NCBI GenBank assembly: GCA_000169075.1 | Contig: AAVT01000001.1 | Location: forward strand, 483,201 to 547,200 | DNA length: 64,000 nucleotides | Direction: 5' to 3' | Source of the DNA: a marine gamma proteobacterium HTCC2143 | Lineage (GTDB): Bacteria; Pseudomonadota; Gammaproteobacteria; Pseudomonadales; Dasaniaceae | Part shown: positions 1 to 10,047 of the stretch, piece by piece | How positions within the stretch are numbered: the stretch's first letter is position 1 | Layout of the letters: every line of letters begins with the position of its first letter | Made by a program: the position numbers and the translations under genes | Notes under the pieces: generated by a model | Databases searched by the model: none | What the model was told of the DNA's origin: nothing | Seen by the model: the letters and a program-made list of their open reading frames with translations, nothing else

Positions 1-421
1 GACAGCAAAACTTCCACATATTCGTCAGGAAATGGAGCTGGCAGCGGAGGAAGAAATCGACCATTTAGTCTGGTGTGAACAGCGTATCAACGAGCTAGGC
101 GGTCGCGCCAGTCTACTCAACCCGCTGTTCTACGCGGCGTCCTTTGCGATTGGTGCAACAGCGGGCTTTGTTGGTGACAAATGGAGTCTCGGGTTTGTTG
201 CGGCAACAGAAGATCAAGTCTGTAAACATCTACAAGAGCATCTTGAACAGCTCCCGGAAGACGACGATAAAACGAGAGCTATACTGGAACGCATGCTTAA
301 AGATGAGGAGATGCATGGTATTAGGGCGCTGGAAGCGGGAGGCCAGCAGTTTTCACCGGCGACCAAAAAAGTCATGACTGTAGCGTCAAAATTAATGACT
401 AAGACGGCCTATCGGGTGTAG
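1..421 (+). CDS. coq7: 3-demethoxyubiquinol 3-hydroxylase (Coq7), 5' end missing
   Basis: Coq7 is the membrane-associated di-iron monooxygenase that performs the last hydroxylation of the ubiquinone ring. The frame is open from base 2 at the window edge, so only the C-terminal part (about 140 residues) is present; the Met at base 32 is internal. Two ExxH elements typical of the ferritin-like di-iron site are visible: EIDH near the start of the fragment and [13 protein letters not shown] near the end. The hydrophobic stretch between them ([15 protein letters not shown]) matches the Coq7 membrane-binding region. The gene ends 25 bases before the convergent epmA. Family assignment is secure from the motif pattern; the N-terminal Glu ligand lies outside the window. 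Confidence 0.93.
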   Translation, partial: TAKLPHIRQEMELAAEEEIDHLVWCEQRINELGGRASLLNPLFYAASFAIGATAGFVGDKWSLGFVAATEDQVCKHLQEHLEQLPEDDDKTRAILERMLKDEEMHGIRALEAGGQQFSPATKKVMTVASKLMTKTAYRV

Positions 422-445
422 TTCCAGTGCAATGCTACAAGCGTT

Positions 446-1414
446 TCATGCCCGATCAGAAGGAAATGCCATTACATCAGCTATGTTCTTTATTTGCAGT
501 GCTAACATGACTAGCCGATCGACACCTAAAGCGACGCCAGCACAACTGGGTAGGCCTTCATTCATTGCCGCCAGCAAATAGATGTCGACCTCTATTTGTT
601 CGACGCCTAAAGCCAAACGCATACTCTGCTCACCTTGAAAGCGTTTTTCCTGTTCACCAGCATCTGTTAACTCAAAATAGCCGTTGGCGAGTTCAATACC
701 GTGGACATAGAGTTCAAACCGCTGCGCAACCAAGATACCCTCATCGTTAATGACCGTTTTTGCCAAGGCAGACTGACTAGCGGGATAGTCATAAATGAAA
801 ACCGGAACATCGATACCCAACTGTGGCTCAATAATTTCTGTTAACAATATATTCAGCCAATCATCTTTTTGGGCGCTTTGCATTTGTACATCAATAGTGT
901 TGCGTGCAAGGGCAGACAACTCGTCACAACTGATAGTGTGGGGATTAATATTCAAAAACTGCTGAAACATCTCGCCATAAGACATCCGTAAAAATGGACG
1001 ATCACAAGACAGTAGCCCACCAACCAAACTTTCAATCTCCGTCATCAGCTGGAAATGATTGAAACCCGGGCGATACCACTCCAACAGGGTGAATTCAGGA
1101 TTATGACGGCTGCCTTGCTCACCTTTTCGAAAGGCTTTGGTGATTTCGAATATCGGTCCGGAACCGGCCGCCAACAGTCGCTTCATCGCGTATTCTGGCG
1201 ATGTCTGCAGATAAAACGCTCCCGACTTCCCCAGCGGATTATCACCCTTCAAGATTTCCATATAGGGGTCAGTCACTGAATGGCGGGCTAACAACGGTGT
1301 CTCTACTTCCAGCACCGCATGTTGGGAAAAAAACGATCGTATACACGCGATGACATTTGCACGTTCGCGCAATACAGTTATTGAAGCGGTTGGTTGCCAG
1401 TCGGAGTTTGTCAT
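446..1414 (-). CDS. epmA: Elongation factor P--(R)-beta-lysine ligase EpmA
   Basis: EpmA (PoxA/GenX/YjeA) is a truncated class II lysyl-tRNA synthetase paralogue that attaches (R)-beta-lysine to a lysine of EF-P. The 322-residue product has the class II catalytic motifs (FEITKAFRKGEQGSRHNPEFT as motif 2 region, split here by eye; GVALGVDRLVML as motif 3) and lacks an anticodon-binding domain, as expected. The frame extends upstream to base 1540, but that would overlap efp; Met at 1414 (MTNSDWQPTASI) gives a length close to the usual 325 residues. It lies 43 bases downstream of efp on the same strand, so enzyme and substrate are probably co-transcribed. No strong Shine-Dalgarno sequence is seen before this start. 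Confidence 0.93.
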   Translation of the reverse strand: MTNSDWQPTASITVLRERANVIACIRSFFSQHAVLEVETPLLARHSVTDPYMEILKGDNPLGKSGAFYLQTSPEYAMKRLLAAGSGPIFEITKAFRKGEQGSRHNPEFTLLEWYRPGFNHFQLMTEIESLVGGLLSCDRPFLRMSYGEMFQQFLNINPHTISCDELSALARNTIDVQMQSAQKDDWLNILLTEIIEPQLGIDVPVFIYDYPASQSALAKTVINDEGILVAQRFELYVHGIELANGYFELTDAGEQEKRFQGEQSMRLALGVEQIEVDIYLLAAMNEGLPSCAGVALGVDRLVMLALQIKNIADVMAFPSDRA

Positions 1415-1457
1415 CAGGCGAGAAAGGCGGCCAGCAAGGAACCGGCCACAGCTATCA

Positions 1458-2027
1458 TTAACCTTTTGCGCGACTGACGTAATCGCCGGAACGGGTGTCG
1501 ATACGCAGTACTTCGCCAATATTGATGAACAACGGAACACGCACTACAGCACCCGTTTGCAAGGTAGCGGGTTTACTGCCACCTTGTGCTGTGTCACCTT
1601 TTAAGCCAGGATCTGTCTCAGTCACTTCCAATTCAACAAAATTGGGCACTGCGATTGACAACGGAGACCCATTATACAAAGTCACTTCACAGCGATCCTG
1701 TTCTTTTAGCCATTTGGCATCGTCACCCACGGCTGTTTTATCAGCCTGATGCTGCTCAAACGTCTCTGGCTCCATAAAGTACCAGAACTCACCGTCGTTA
1801 TAGAGATATTCCATCTCCATGTCCATCACGTCGGCTCCTTCCAATGTCTCACCAGATTTTAGTGAGCGCTCCCAGATACGCCCGGTTTTTAAATTACGAA
1901 ACTTTACCCGACTAAAAGCCTGACCTTTTCCTGGACGAACAAATTCATTCTCAACGATGGTGCAAGGATCACCTTCCACCATTAACTTGAGACCATTTTT
2001 AAATTCATTGGTAGAATAAGACGCCAT
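1458..2027 (-). CDS. efp: Translation elongation factor P
   Basis: EF-P enters the ribosomal E site and relieves stalling on polyproline stretches. The 189-residue product matches the family over its whole length: KOW-like N-terminal domain, then two OB folds ending in [13 protein letters not shown]. Counting from the chosen Met, the modified lysine is Lys34 in the loop RPGKGQAF, the same position as in Escherichia coli. An upstream Met at 2048 is less likely because a good ribosome-binding sequence (GAGGA) sits just before 2027. Its modification enzymes flank it: epmA downstream on the same strand and epmB divergent, so Lys34 is expected to carry beta-lysine. No epmC hydroxylase is present in the window. 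Confidence 0.97.
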   Translation of the reverse strand: MASYSTNEFKNGLKLMVEGDPCTIVENEFVRPGKGQAFSRVKFRNLKTGRIWERSLKSGETLEGADVMDMEMEYLYNDGEFWYFMEPETFEQHQADKTAVGDDAKWLKEQDRCEVTLYNGSPLSIAVPNFVELEVTETDPGLKGDTAQGGSKPATLQTGAVVRVPLFINIGEVLRIDTRSGDYVSRAKG

Positions 2028-2076
2028 TGTTATCCTCACATTAATCAATTAATCCGCTGAACGCAGAAAGGCGCCA

Positions 2077-3108
2077 ATGATACCTCAAACCGAAGCAATC
2101 CGTCAGGCCGATACTGCCGATTCTAGTGATGTTAGTTGGCAGCACGCCCTTGCTAACGTAATTCGCGACCCAGAAGAGCTCTTCAACCTGCTGGAGCTAG
2201 ACAAAAGTAAGCTTCCCGATGCGCTGCGTGGCTGCGATGATTTCCCTTTGCAAGTACCTCGAGCCTTTGTCGACAGGATGGTTAAGGGCGACTGGAGCGA
2301 CCCTCTGCTACAACAAATATTACCACTCGGACAAGAATTAGACCTCCATCCTGGGTTTTCCAATGATCCATTGTTAGAACTGTCAGATAATCCCATACCC
2401 GGTTTGATTCACAAGTACCACGGTCGAGTGTTACTCATCGTCAGTGGTGGCTGCGCGATTAACTGTCGTTATTGTTTTAGACGCCATTTTCCCTACCAAG
2501 AGAACAACCCAAGTCAGCGGGAATGGCAACAGGCGTTAGATTATATCCGTCAAGATAACAGCATTAAGGAAGTTATTTTGAGCGGCGGCGACCCTTTGGC
2601 CGCAAACGACAACATGTTGAGAGACCTGACCACTCGAATAGCGGACATCCCACACGTCGAAATACTCAGAGTGCATAGCCGCATGCCTGTTGTTATACCG
2701 CAACGCATCACTAGTCCCAGCATGAATTGGTTGACAAATACTCGCCTGACACCGGTCATGGTCATTCATAGTAATCACCCCAATGAAATAGATCACCATG
2801 TTATCGAGGCCTTACAAACACTCAAACGCGAGGGCGTTACATTACTTAATCAAACAGTGTTGCTGGCCGGAATTAATGATAACCCCGAAGCTCTGCTTGC
2901 ACTGAGTAAACGCCTGTTTGCTGCTGGCGTTTTGCCTTACTACCTGCATATGTTGGATAAAGTGAGCGGCGCCGCCCATTTTGAGGTAACTGAAAGACGT
3001 GCGAAAGAATTGATCACCATCTTACGAAATCAACTTCCCGGCTATCTCATTCCCAAACTTGTCAGGGAGCAATCCGGCGAACTCTCTAAGATGCCCATCA
3101 ATAATTGA
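2077..3108 (+). CDS. epmB: EF-P beta-lysylation protein EpmB (lysine 2,3-aminomutase family)
   Basis: EpmB (YjeK) is a radical-SAM, PLP-dependent aminomutase that converts lysine to (R)-beta-lysine for EpmA. The 343-residue product has the radical-SAM cluster motif CAINCRYC (Cys126, Cys130, Cys133) followed by FRRHFPY, then the LSGGDPL motif. The C-terminal SGELSKMPI segment resembles the region that carries the PLP lysine in this family. Its start is 49 bases from the divergent efp start, so the two genes probably share a bidirectional promoter region. An AGAAAGG sequence precedes the ATG. The whole donor-synthesis and ligation pathway for EF-P therefore sits in under 3 kb. Confidence 0.95.
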   Translation: MIPQTEAIRQADTADSSDVSWQHALANVIRDPEELFNLLELDKSKLPDALRGCDDFPLQVPRAFVDRMVKGDWSDPLLQQILPLGQELDLHPGFSNDPLLELSDNPIPGLIHKYHGRVLLIVSGGCAINCRYCFRRHFPYQENNPSQREWQQALDYIRQDNSIKEVILSGGDPLAANDNMLRDLTTRIADIPHVEILRVHSRMPVVIPQRITSPSMNWLTNTRLTPVMVIHSNHPNEIDHHVIEALQTLKREGVTLLNQTVLLAGINDNPEALLALSKRLFAAGVLPYYLHMLDKVSGAAHFEVTERRAKELITILRNQLPGYLIPKLVREQSGELSKMPINN

Positions 3109-3320
3109 ACTGTGTATGGCGGTATCAATGCGCCCACTCTTTGCCACTTGATTCGCTATAACTGTTCTTACTCGACTAATTTCAATAATCTGTCTTATAA
3201 TCATGGTGGTCAACGTCTCAATTCTTTGGCGCTTTTGTTATAGCCGGCGAGATGGGTGTTTATCACCACTTGTTGAAGCTATTTTTTAATCAATACATGA
3301 TCATAAATAAGTATCATCCA

Positions 3321-5105
3321 ATGAAAGAACTAGAGACCATAAGATTGACAGTTCCCGACCAGGCGCTTGATCAAAGCAGTTTCTTCGATAGCGGGGGCGC
3401 TGCCGTCAATGCCTGGGTTGCGAAACTCCCAATGACCAACGTCGGCGAAACAACTCGTATGCTGTTTCAAGCGCTAACCGAGTTAAACACAGTCAAGCTG
3501 CTGCCCTCAGTTCGGATGGCGATGCTCGACCAATTGCGAGTGCCCATTTATTACACCAGTAATGCGCTGAGCAAGCACTTTTTAAAGCAGCCCATATTAT
3601 TGCCGCAAAAGTCACAAAAAGTAGCCGCTCTCACCTTTGAGATGCACCAGCTACTTGCGACCGGCTATCTTCTTGTCGCTACCCATTCAATTGCCTTGGC
3701 AAGCAGTGACAAACAGGAAGCCCATCCGCCGATAGCGTCGGCATTACATCGACTGATAACAGAACACAGCCGAAATATTCAACGACAACTTCAATTGTAC
3801 CAACCCCTCGCCATTCATAGCTGGAGAGACCTTCACCAATTTTACTGGCTCGCCAGGCAACAGAATGTCCTCCAGCAAATAGTCGTTGACGCCGAATTTG
3901 GAGACTGTACCGTTGAGGAAAGTTATATCCGTATATTGTTGCTTGGGTGCAGTAAACCCAATCAATTACGCCAAGACGATCTAGAACGGTTCTTCAAGCC
4001 AGCAGCCGCCTGGGCTGCTTACTGCACTCTTGAATTCGACGACCACGAGAGTTTGTTTCTGGTTAATTTACTGGACGACAAACCAGCCATTTATCGCAAA
4101 CTGCAGGGATCACATGTTGACCCTCAATCGATGGGACTGAACACCAAGAAACTCAGCGAGCATCTATCTCTAGTCAGAAAAAATTCCGACTTAGAAACCC
4201 TCAATATCACTATCGACAATTGTTTAATTTCCAACGATCTCCTCAGCCATTTAACGATGGCCTGGAGTCTGACGGCAGATCGTTCATCGATACGCACTGT
4301 CACCACTGGCGAACTTGAGATATGTGTTGGCTTAAGTGCCACTCACCATTTTTTATTAGGTGGAGCCAGCTTCGAGTCACTGGTTCACGAACCTGGGGAT
4401 ACATCCTTTTTGTTAGAGAACAACAATCCGTTTATGAATGCTAGACCCAATCCGTCCCGGGAAAAAGATGTCTGGGATAGTCCCTTTAAATCGAATTTGA
4501 GCAATAGCGACCCGGCGCTCCAATCTATTGATTACCAGGTTCGTAATAACAAGCAAACCGCCAACACAGCTGTCGATAAACACGACAGCTATTCCGTAAC
4601 CATCGTCAACTCAAGCGATGACGGTTATGGTTTAACGGCTCCCGATGACACTGGTGTTCCTCTAAAGGCGGGGGAGATCATAGGTATTAAAAAAGCAGCC
4701 TGGGATAATTGGTCCACTGCAGTGATCCGCTGGGTTAGCCATCGTCGTGATGATCAATCACAACTAGGAATTGAACTAATCAGCGATAATGCGTCCCCAT
4801 ATGGGGCTCAAATCATGGCAAAGAAAGACGATCGGAACGAATATTTACGCGTTATTTTATTGCCCGAGATAGCAACAATTAATCAGCAAAAAACTCTTTT
4901 AACGGCTAAGTTTCCGTTCAAAACTGGACAAAAACTAACATTAAACCAATACGGAAAGCGGCAACAAATTAAACTCGGGAAAAAATTGAACACAACAGGC
5001 TCATATAATCAATTTGAGATCCGAGAAGTCGCTATACTTTCCCACCCGACTGAAAAAAGCGGTCCAAAAGATGACGAGTTTGATTCGCTATGGAATAAAC
5101 TTTAA
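3321..5105 (+). CDS. FimW-like PilZ-type cyclic-di-GMP effector (594 aa)
   Basis: A long soluble protein with a largely helical N-terminal part and a C-terminal segment (about residues 430-520) that looks like an atypical PilZ domain: VNSSDDGYGLTA resembles the (D/N)xSxxG motif and LGIELIS the later PilZ strand. No clear RxxxR motif is seen before it. In Pseudomonas aeruginosa a protein of this type (FimW, PA4958) lies directly upstream of fimX and serB, which is the order here; that synteny is the main reason for the name. The start is uncertain: Met at 3252, 3297 and 3321 are all in frame, and none has a convincing ribosome-binding site. 3321 was chosen because ETIRLTVPDQAL looks like the family's N-terminus. 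Function is inferred. Confidence 0.65.
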   Translation: MKELETIRLTVPDQALDQSSFFDSGGAAVNAWVAKLPMTNVGETTRMLFQALTELNTVKLLPSVRMAMLDQLRVPIYYTSNALSKHFLKQPILLPQKSQKVAALTFEMHQLLATGYLLVATHSIALASSDKQEAHPPIASALHRLITEHSRNIQRQLQLYQPLAIHSWRDLHQFYWLARQQNVLQQIVVDAEFGDCTVEESYIRILLLGCSKPNQLRQDDLERFFKPAAAWAAYCTLEFDDHESLFLVNLLDDKPAIYRKLQGSHVDPQSMGLNTKKLSEHLSLVRKNSDLETLNITIDNCLISNDLLSHLTMAWSLTADRSSIRTVTTGELEICVGLSATHHFLLGGASFESLVHEPGDTSFLLENNNPFMNARPNPSREKDVWDSPFKSNLSNSDPALQSIDYQVRNNKQTANTAVDKHDSYSVTIVNSSDDGYGLTAPDDTGVPLKAGEIIGIKKAAWDNWSTAVIRWVSHRRDDQSQLGIELISDNASPYGAQIMAKKDDRNEYLRVILLPEIATINQQKTLLTAKFPFKTGQKLTLNQYGKRQQIKLGKKLNTTGSYNQFEIREVAILSHPTEKSGPKDDEFDSLWNKL

Positions 5106-5303
5106 TCATCAGTTAATTTTATGGCAGCGATAATTTACTGCCAAATAAGTCAATCGAGAAGATAGCTCATCAACGTCGCGATCTTTTAGTGATTGAAATT
5201 ATCGTTAGCTTTTAAACCCGTGAAAGCGTTGACGAAAGTGTTTCTTTTAGGCGCAGCTATCAAGCTGCTCTATCATTATCTCAGTGAGGCTTAATCGGTA
5301 TTT

Positions 5304-7397
5304 ATGGCAAAAAAAAGTACCATCAAGTTATTGTTAATCAATGAATCTGAAAACGAGAGCGAACGCTTAATCAGTTTGTTCCGCGATGCCGGAAGAGTTG
5401 CTCGTGCCACACGAGCACAGTCCGCTGAAGAACTGTTTCATATGCTCGAACAAGAAAGCTGGGATTTATTAATTGCTAACGATAAACACCCCGAGATCGT
5501 TGTTGACCAGTGCCTCGAATTGTTAAGAAAAAATCATACCGTCATTCCATCCATCGTTATCCGCGATGGCGATGCCAATGCGGCCCTCGATGCCGGTGCC
5601 TGTGATGTTATTACCAGTGATGACGATAAGCGTCTGATCTATGCCGCGCTGCGTGAATTGCGCAGTTTCGATGATCGTCGCCAACTCGTGTCCACAAAAG
5701 AAAAACTGAGCAATGCGATAAAACGGTGTGACCTGTTAATGGCAGAGTCACCAGAAGCCCTTGCTTATGCTGCAGATGGCATGCTGATTAGTTCCAATGA
5801 TCTGTTCTGCACCCATTTCGGTTACGCCAATCCCGATGAGCTCGACTGCACTCCCGTCATTGATCTGATAGCTCCCTCCGACACTAGCCAGTTTAAACAA
5901 GTGTTAAAGACCCTGGAAAATAGCACTGAAAGCGCTGTGGATTTCGAATTTATTGGGCAAAAACAAAATGGAAAAACTTTTACCGCAATAATGCATCTGA
6001 GCGATTCAGTGTTTGATGACGAACCTTGCATCCAACTAACTATCAGCGACAGCAAAAAGCAAAAAACCAGTGCAACATCGGGTACTGGGCCTTTGTTGGG
6101 CTCAGGGTCTAAGCCGTCAATTGCATCATTAGCAAGCCATCATGAAGAGCTTTCAACAAAGCTAACACAGTTTATTGCTCAAGCAGATGACGGCTTACCC
6201 TGCTCGGCCCTCGCCTTTATCAGTATTGATGGAATAGGCGATATTAGACACCGCGTCGGCATCACTCAGGCGGGCTATATTCTGGCAAGTGCGACCGAAT
6301 TTATTCGTGAGAAGCTCCTCCCTGTCAATGCCTACTTAACTCAATATTGTGACGGCGGTTTGATAGCCTTGCTAGAGGGGGCCGGGGTCGACAGCATACT
6401 AAAACTAATGGAACAACTTTGCGCTGACCTAGAGAAGCATATTATTGAAGTAGATGGCCAGTCTATTCAGTGTACCGCAAGTATTGGAATGGTTGTTATT
6501 AGTGGTAAACAATCCGTCAACTCAACTAAATTGATTGATGGCGCTTTTTCAGCCTGCGAAATCATTAGGCAGGACGGCGGTAGTGGCGTCATGCAATTTA
6601 TTATCAAAAAAGAAAAACAATCACTGGGCAATGCCGCTAGTGATCAAGAACTGGATCAGTTTCTTGAAGAAGCCTTGAGCGATAAGCAATTCTCCCTGTC
6701 ATATCAACCAATCGTCAGTTTGCGTGGCACTAGCGGCGAGCATTACGAAGTCAGAACAACGATGATCGACGACGACGGAGGTACTTTGGACACCAGCCAG
6801 TTTTCAGACAACCTCCGATTTTCTACCATCAATACTCGACTAGACCGCTGGGTAATTTTAGCAGCTACCGAAAAATTGGCGTTTCAAATAGAGCAAGAGC
6901 AAGATGTTCGCTTGTTTATTAATCTCTCGGCAAGCTCACTACAGGACGAGAGCCTGATGCCTTGGTTAGACGTGGTGATAAAAGATGGTGGCGTACCACC
7001 CGCTGCACTCATATTTCAATTTTCGGCCTCGGACATATCCGACTATTTAAAACCAGCTATTAACTTTTTAACATTTGCTCGCAAATTGGGCTGTAAAATA
7101 TCGATAGCGGAATTTGGTCAGGCCACTGACCCATTCAAAGTTCTGAAGCATATACAGACAGACTACGCAAAAATTTCCGAGAGCTTTACTGAGCAACTAC
7201 AACCCGGTGGGGATGCCCAGATATTGAAAGCCATGGTTAGTAGCATTGGCGAAAATAATATTCAAGCTGTTATCGGTAACGTTAAAAATGCAGCGGCTCT
7301 GGCTAAACTTTGGCAACTTGGCGTCGATTATATTCAGGGAGGTTATCTAGCGGACCCATCGAACGCAATGGATTATGAATTTACTGACATAGCCTAA
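5304..7397 (+). CDS. fimX: FimX-type degenerate GGDEF/EAL cyclic-di-GMP receptor
   Basis: FimX binds cyclic di-GMP and controls type IV pilus assembly and twitching. The 697 residues show the FimX order: REC-like domain (about 1-125), PAS-like (about 145-250), degenerate GGDEF (about 295-430) and degenerate EAL (about 450-690). At the GGDEF signature the sequence reads CDGGL, so cyclase activity is not expected. The EAL motif reads EVR (482-484, in QPIVSLRGTSGEHYEVR), so phosphodiesterase activity is not expected either. EAL-fold landmarks remain (FINLSASSL, AEFGQATDPFKVLKHI, DYIQGGYLADP), consistent with ligand binding without catalysis. Length is close to the P. aeruginosa protein, and the neighbours (FimW-like upstream, serB downstream and convergent) match. 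Pilus secretin pilQ lies at the far end of the window. Confidence 0.85.
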   Translation: MAKKSTIKLLLINESENESERLISLFRDAGRVARATRAQSAEELFHMLEQESWDLLIANDKHPEIVVDQCLELLRKNHTVIPSIVIRDGDANAALDAGACDVITSDDDKRLIYAALRELRSFDDRRQLVSTKEKLSNAIKRCDLLMAESPEALAYAADGMLISSNDLFCTHFGYANPDELDCTPVIDLIAPSDTSQFKQVLKTLENSTESAVDFEFIGQKQNGKTFTAIMHLSDSVFDDEPCIQLTISDSKKQKTSATSGTGPLLGSGSKPSIASLASHHEELSTKLTQFIAQADDGLPCSALAFISIDGIGDIRHRVGITQAGYILASATEFIREKLLPVNAYLTQYCDGGLIALLEGAGVDSILKLMEQLCADLEKHIIEVDGQSIQCTASIGMVVISGKQSVNSTKLIDGAFSACEIIRQDGGSGVMQFIIKKEKQSLGNAASDQELDQFLEEALSDKQFSLSYQPIVSLRGTSGEHYEVRTTMIDDDGGTLDTSQFSDNLRFSTINTRLDRWVILAATEKLAFQIEQEQDVRLFINLSASSLQDESLMPWLDVVIKDGGVPPAALIFQFSASDISDYLKPAINFLTFARKLGCKISIAEFGQATDPFKVLKHIQTDYAKISESFTEQLQPGGDAQILKAMVSSIGENNIQAVIGNVKNAAALAKLWQLGVDYIQGGYLADPSNAMDYEFTDIA

Positions 7398-7403
7398 TGA
7401 CGG

Positions 7404-8627
7404 TTAATGCTCAGATTCTGATGAGTAGCGATCGCTTATGCCTAACAAATATAATATACCGTCTAGCCCAAGTGTTGATATCGATTGTTTGGCAGATTTT
7501 TTTACAATGGGTTTGGCTCGAAAAGCGATTCCAAGACCCGCAATACTAAGCATCGGTAGATCATTTGCACCATCGCCAACGGCGATCGATTGTTCTAGTG
7601 ATATATTTTCTTTACGGGCAATGTCTTGCAGTAATTCTGCTTTTCTTTTCCCATCAACGACAGTGCCGGTTACATTACCCGTAACTTTCCCGTCTACAAT
7701 TTCTAACTCGTTGGCATAAACATAATCGATCTTCAATTTTTCCTGCAAGTATTTACCGAAATAATTAAAACCTCCACTCAGAATTGCTGTTTTGTATCCT
7801 AGTCGTTTCAATGTTGAAACTAACTTTTCAGCGCCTTCAGTAATCGGCAAGTTTCTGGCAGTTTCTTCTAAAATAGATTCATCTAAACCTTTTAATAAGG
7901 CGACTCTGGCACAAAAACTAGCGGTAAAATCAAGCTCACCAGCCATTGCCCTTTCAGTAATCTTTGACACTTCCTCGCCTACACCGGCCGCAATTGCTAG
8001 CTCATCAATCACTTCTGCTTCTATTAGTGTGGAATCCATGTCAAAGACAACGAGCCGACGATTGCGGCGGAACATATTATCTTCTTGAAAGGCAATATCA
8101 ATATCGAATCGACTCGATAATTCCATTAACTCACTGCGAAAAAGTGCGCTACTGGCTACGGAGCCACGGACGGAAAATTCAACGCAGGCCTTAGTTTGGT
8201 CATGGACCCCATCCAACGGAACTCGGCCCGACAAGCGGTCAATACGGTCGATATTCAAATTATTATGCGCAACGACTGCGGTTACCGCTGACAAGTGCTC
8301 TGCCGTTATCATTCTTGCCAGCAACGTTACAATATGACGCGGCTTACCTTGACCCATCACCCATTGACCATAACTCTGTTCATTGATCGGTGAAAAACGC
8401 ACGGTCAAACCAAGTTCGTGGGTTCGAAACAGAATATCTTTTAACAGTGGTGATGACTCAGCACTCGCCGGTATCTCAACCAGAAGACCTAGGGACAATG
8501 TATCGTGAATAACGGCTTGTCCAATATCGAGAATATTGACCTCGTAACCTGCCAGTATTTCGGTCACTGAAGACGTTAGCCCCGGCTTATCATCGCCGGC
8601 AATGTTAATCAGTATAATTTCTTTCAC
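7404..8627 (-). CDS. serB: Phosphoserine phosphatase SerB with N-terminal ACT region
   Basis: SerB hydrolyses O-phosphoserine to serine, the last step of serine synthesis. The C-terminal half is a HAD phosphatase: nucleophile motif FDMDSTLIEAEVIDELA (Asp196, Asp198), the ILSGGF segment, and the late VGDGANDLPML motif that holds the magnesium aspartates. The first 180 residues look like two ACT-type regulatory domains (start MKEIILINIAGDDKPGLTSS), as in the longer 400-residue SerB forms of Pseudomonas. It is convergent with fimX, with only 6 bases between the stop codons. The N-terminal domains suggest feedback control by an amino acid, which is inference. Confidence 0.95.
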   Translation of the reverse strand: MKEIILINIAGDDKPGLTSSVTEILAGYEVNILDIGQAVIHDTLSLGLLVEIPASAESSPLLKDILFRTHELGLTVRFSPINEQSYGQWVMGQGKPRHIVTLLARMITAEHLSAVTAVVAHNNLNIDRIDRLSGRVPLDGVHDQTKACVEFSVRGSVASSALFRSELMELSSRFDIDIAFQEDNMFRRNRRLVVFDMDSTLIEAEVIDELAIAAGVGEEVSKITERAMAGELDFTASFCARVALLKGLDESILEETARNLPITEGAEKLVSTLKRLGYKTAILSGGFNYFGKYLQEKLKIDYVYANELEIVDGKVTGNVTGTVVDGKRKAELLQDIARKENISLEQSIAVGDGANDLPMLSIAGLGIAFRAKPIVKKSAKQSISTLGLDGILYLLGISDRYSSESEH

Positions 8628-8802
8628 AAAACGAGCCTTATTGGGTCAGGGGAACAATATTCTAAAGAGTGCTATTGTACCGGCAGTGTCGGATAGCACC
8701 AAATTTACTCGGCCAAACAGCCCTCATCGTCTATACTCGGTGATTCAGTACTCATGCATTTATCCGTTTTTTACATTCTCGCTCGTTCAAAATAGACTGT
8801 TC

Positions 8803-10047
8803 ATGCTCAAAGACCAACTTACTACAAAATTTCTGCAACTTTCGATCCCGCAAAAAGCCTCGCTCTTATGCGCTATGTGCTGTTTTTCAGTAGCACTCTG
8901 CGTCGTTGCCGCAAGCCATATCAGTGACAAACAGCTTATTCAAATCAGTGGTCAACTTTACGGTGAGAGTCTCACTCGTCAACTCGCTCGGGATGCCAGC
9001 AAGCCACTGGTACAGGGCGATAAACTCAGTCTGCAATCACTGCTTAATAAACTGGTGGAGAGTCCAATCGTTACCAGAGGCTCAATCTACGATCTCGAGA
9101 ATAATTTGATCGCAGACGCTGGAAATATTCGGAGAAAAGCACAGTCCATATCAGCTTCGATAACTTTTCAGGACAGTATAGCCGGGTATGCTGTTATGAC
9201 TCTGGATGCAACACTCCTGTTACAACAAGTGAACAGAGCAAGCTGGCAACTTATTTCGCTTGTGTTTGTATTGTCCGGCCTCTCTTTTTTCCTCTGTCTT
9301 ATTCCCGCAAGATATCTCAGTACAGCATTGAAAGACCTGGCTGCGATTGCTGGTATCCCGCCAAATCAGCGCAACATCAATAGTCATATTGGTTATCGAG
9401 GAGAAGATGAACTCCAGCAATTAGCTGATCAAATACTCTCTGCAGCGCCGGCAGCGCAAGATAGTGACCAACACGATTTTGCTGAAGCTGTGTTGGTAAT
9501 CGAACTGAAGAATCTCTCTGAGCTGAGGCAGCGATTAAACCATCAGGAAATAGAGTTGCTGATGTCGACAACAAACCAGCAACTGACGATGATCAGCAAA
9601 TTGTACGATGGCAGGCTGTCGATACATCGGAGCAACGGCTTTTGCATAACATTTAGTCGAGAAAACGGCGACGGCGATTTTCCATTTCGCACCGTTTGCT
9701 CAGGTTTGTTAGTGTTACGGTGGTTACGACTATCCTTGTTGGATGTTTGCGGAGGTATCGCTTTCACCAGTCGCTCTCTGCCAATCAATCCTACTGAGCG
9801 ACTTTTTTTTCAACAGGCACTGATTGAACGCGCTATCGCCAATGCTGGCGCCGCTGATAATCAGTTAGTCGCTGAAGACAATCTCTATCAGCATGCCAGC
9901 GTGAAAGGGCGAGTAGCAAAGAAACAACTTTTAGAGGCCGGCGGCGCCCAACCTGCTCGGCTCATTATCGACCAAGTAAACGCGCCATACAGCGAGCTGC
10001 TAGCTCGCCAATTTGATACGCTTTGCCGCCAATTTAGCGTTCAATAA
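8803..10047 (+). CDS. AhpA/YtjB-family inner-membrane protein
   Basis: A 414-residue membrane protein with two hydrophobic helices (about residues 20-40 and 147-168), a roughly 100-residue periplasmic loop between them, and a cytoplasmic C-terminal domain of about 240 residues. This architecture and the place next to serB match the YtjB/SMP_2 family; in E. coli ytjB (smp) is also adjacent to serB. The frame is open back to 8602, but that start would overlap serB; Met at 8803 ([12 protein letters not shown]) leaves 175 bases to the divergent serB start. The last 14 bases overlap the end of the convergent parC. The biochemical role of the family is not established. Confidence 0.75.
   Translation: MLKDQLTTKFLQLSIPQKASLLCAMCCFSVALCVVAASHISDKQLIQISGQLYGESLTRQLARDASKPLVQGDKLSLQSLLNKLVESPIVTRGSIYDLENNLIADAGNIRRKAQSISASITFQDSIAGYAVMTLDATLLLQQVNRASWQLISLVFVLSGLSFFLCLIPARYLSTALKDLAAIAGIPPNQRNINSHIGYRGEDELQQLADQILSAAPAAQDSDQHDFAEAVLVIELKNLSELRQRLNHQEIELLMSTTNQQLTMISKLYDGRLSIHRSNGFCITFSRENGDGDFPFRTVCSGLLVLRWLRLSLLDVCGGIAFTSRSLPINPTERLFFQQALIERAIANAGAADNQLVAEDNLYQHASVKGRVAKKQLLEAGGAQPARLIIDQVNAPYSELLARQFDTLCRQFSVQ

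Noticed and set aside
5122..5143. TGGCAG/CTGCCA hairpin after the FimW-like gene
   Set aside because: 6-bp stem without a T-run; too weak to call a terminator.
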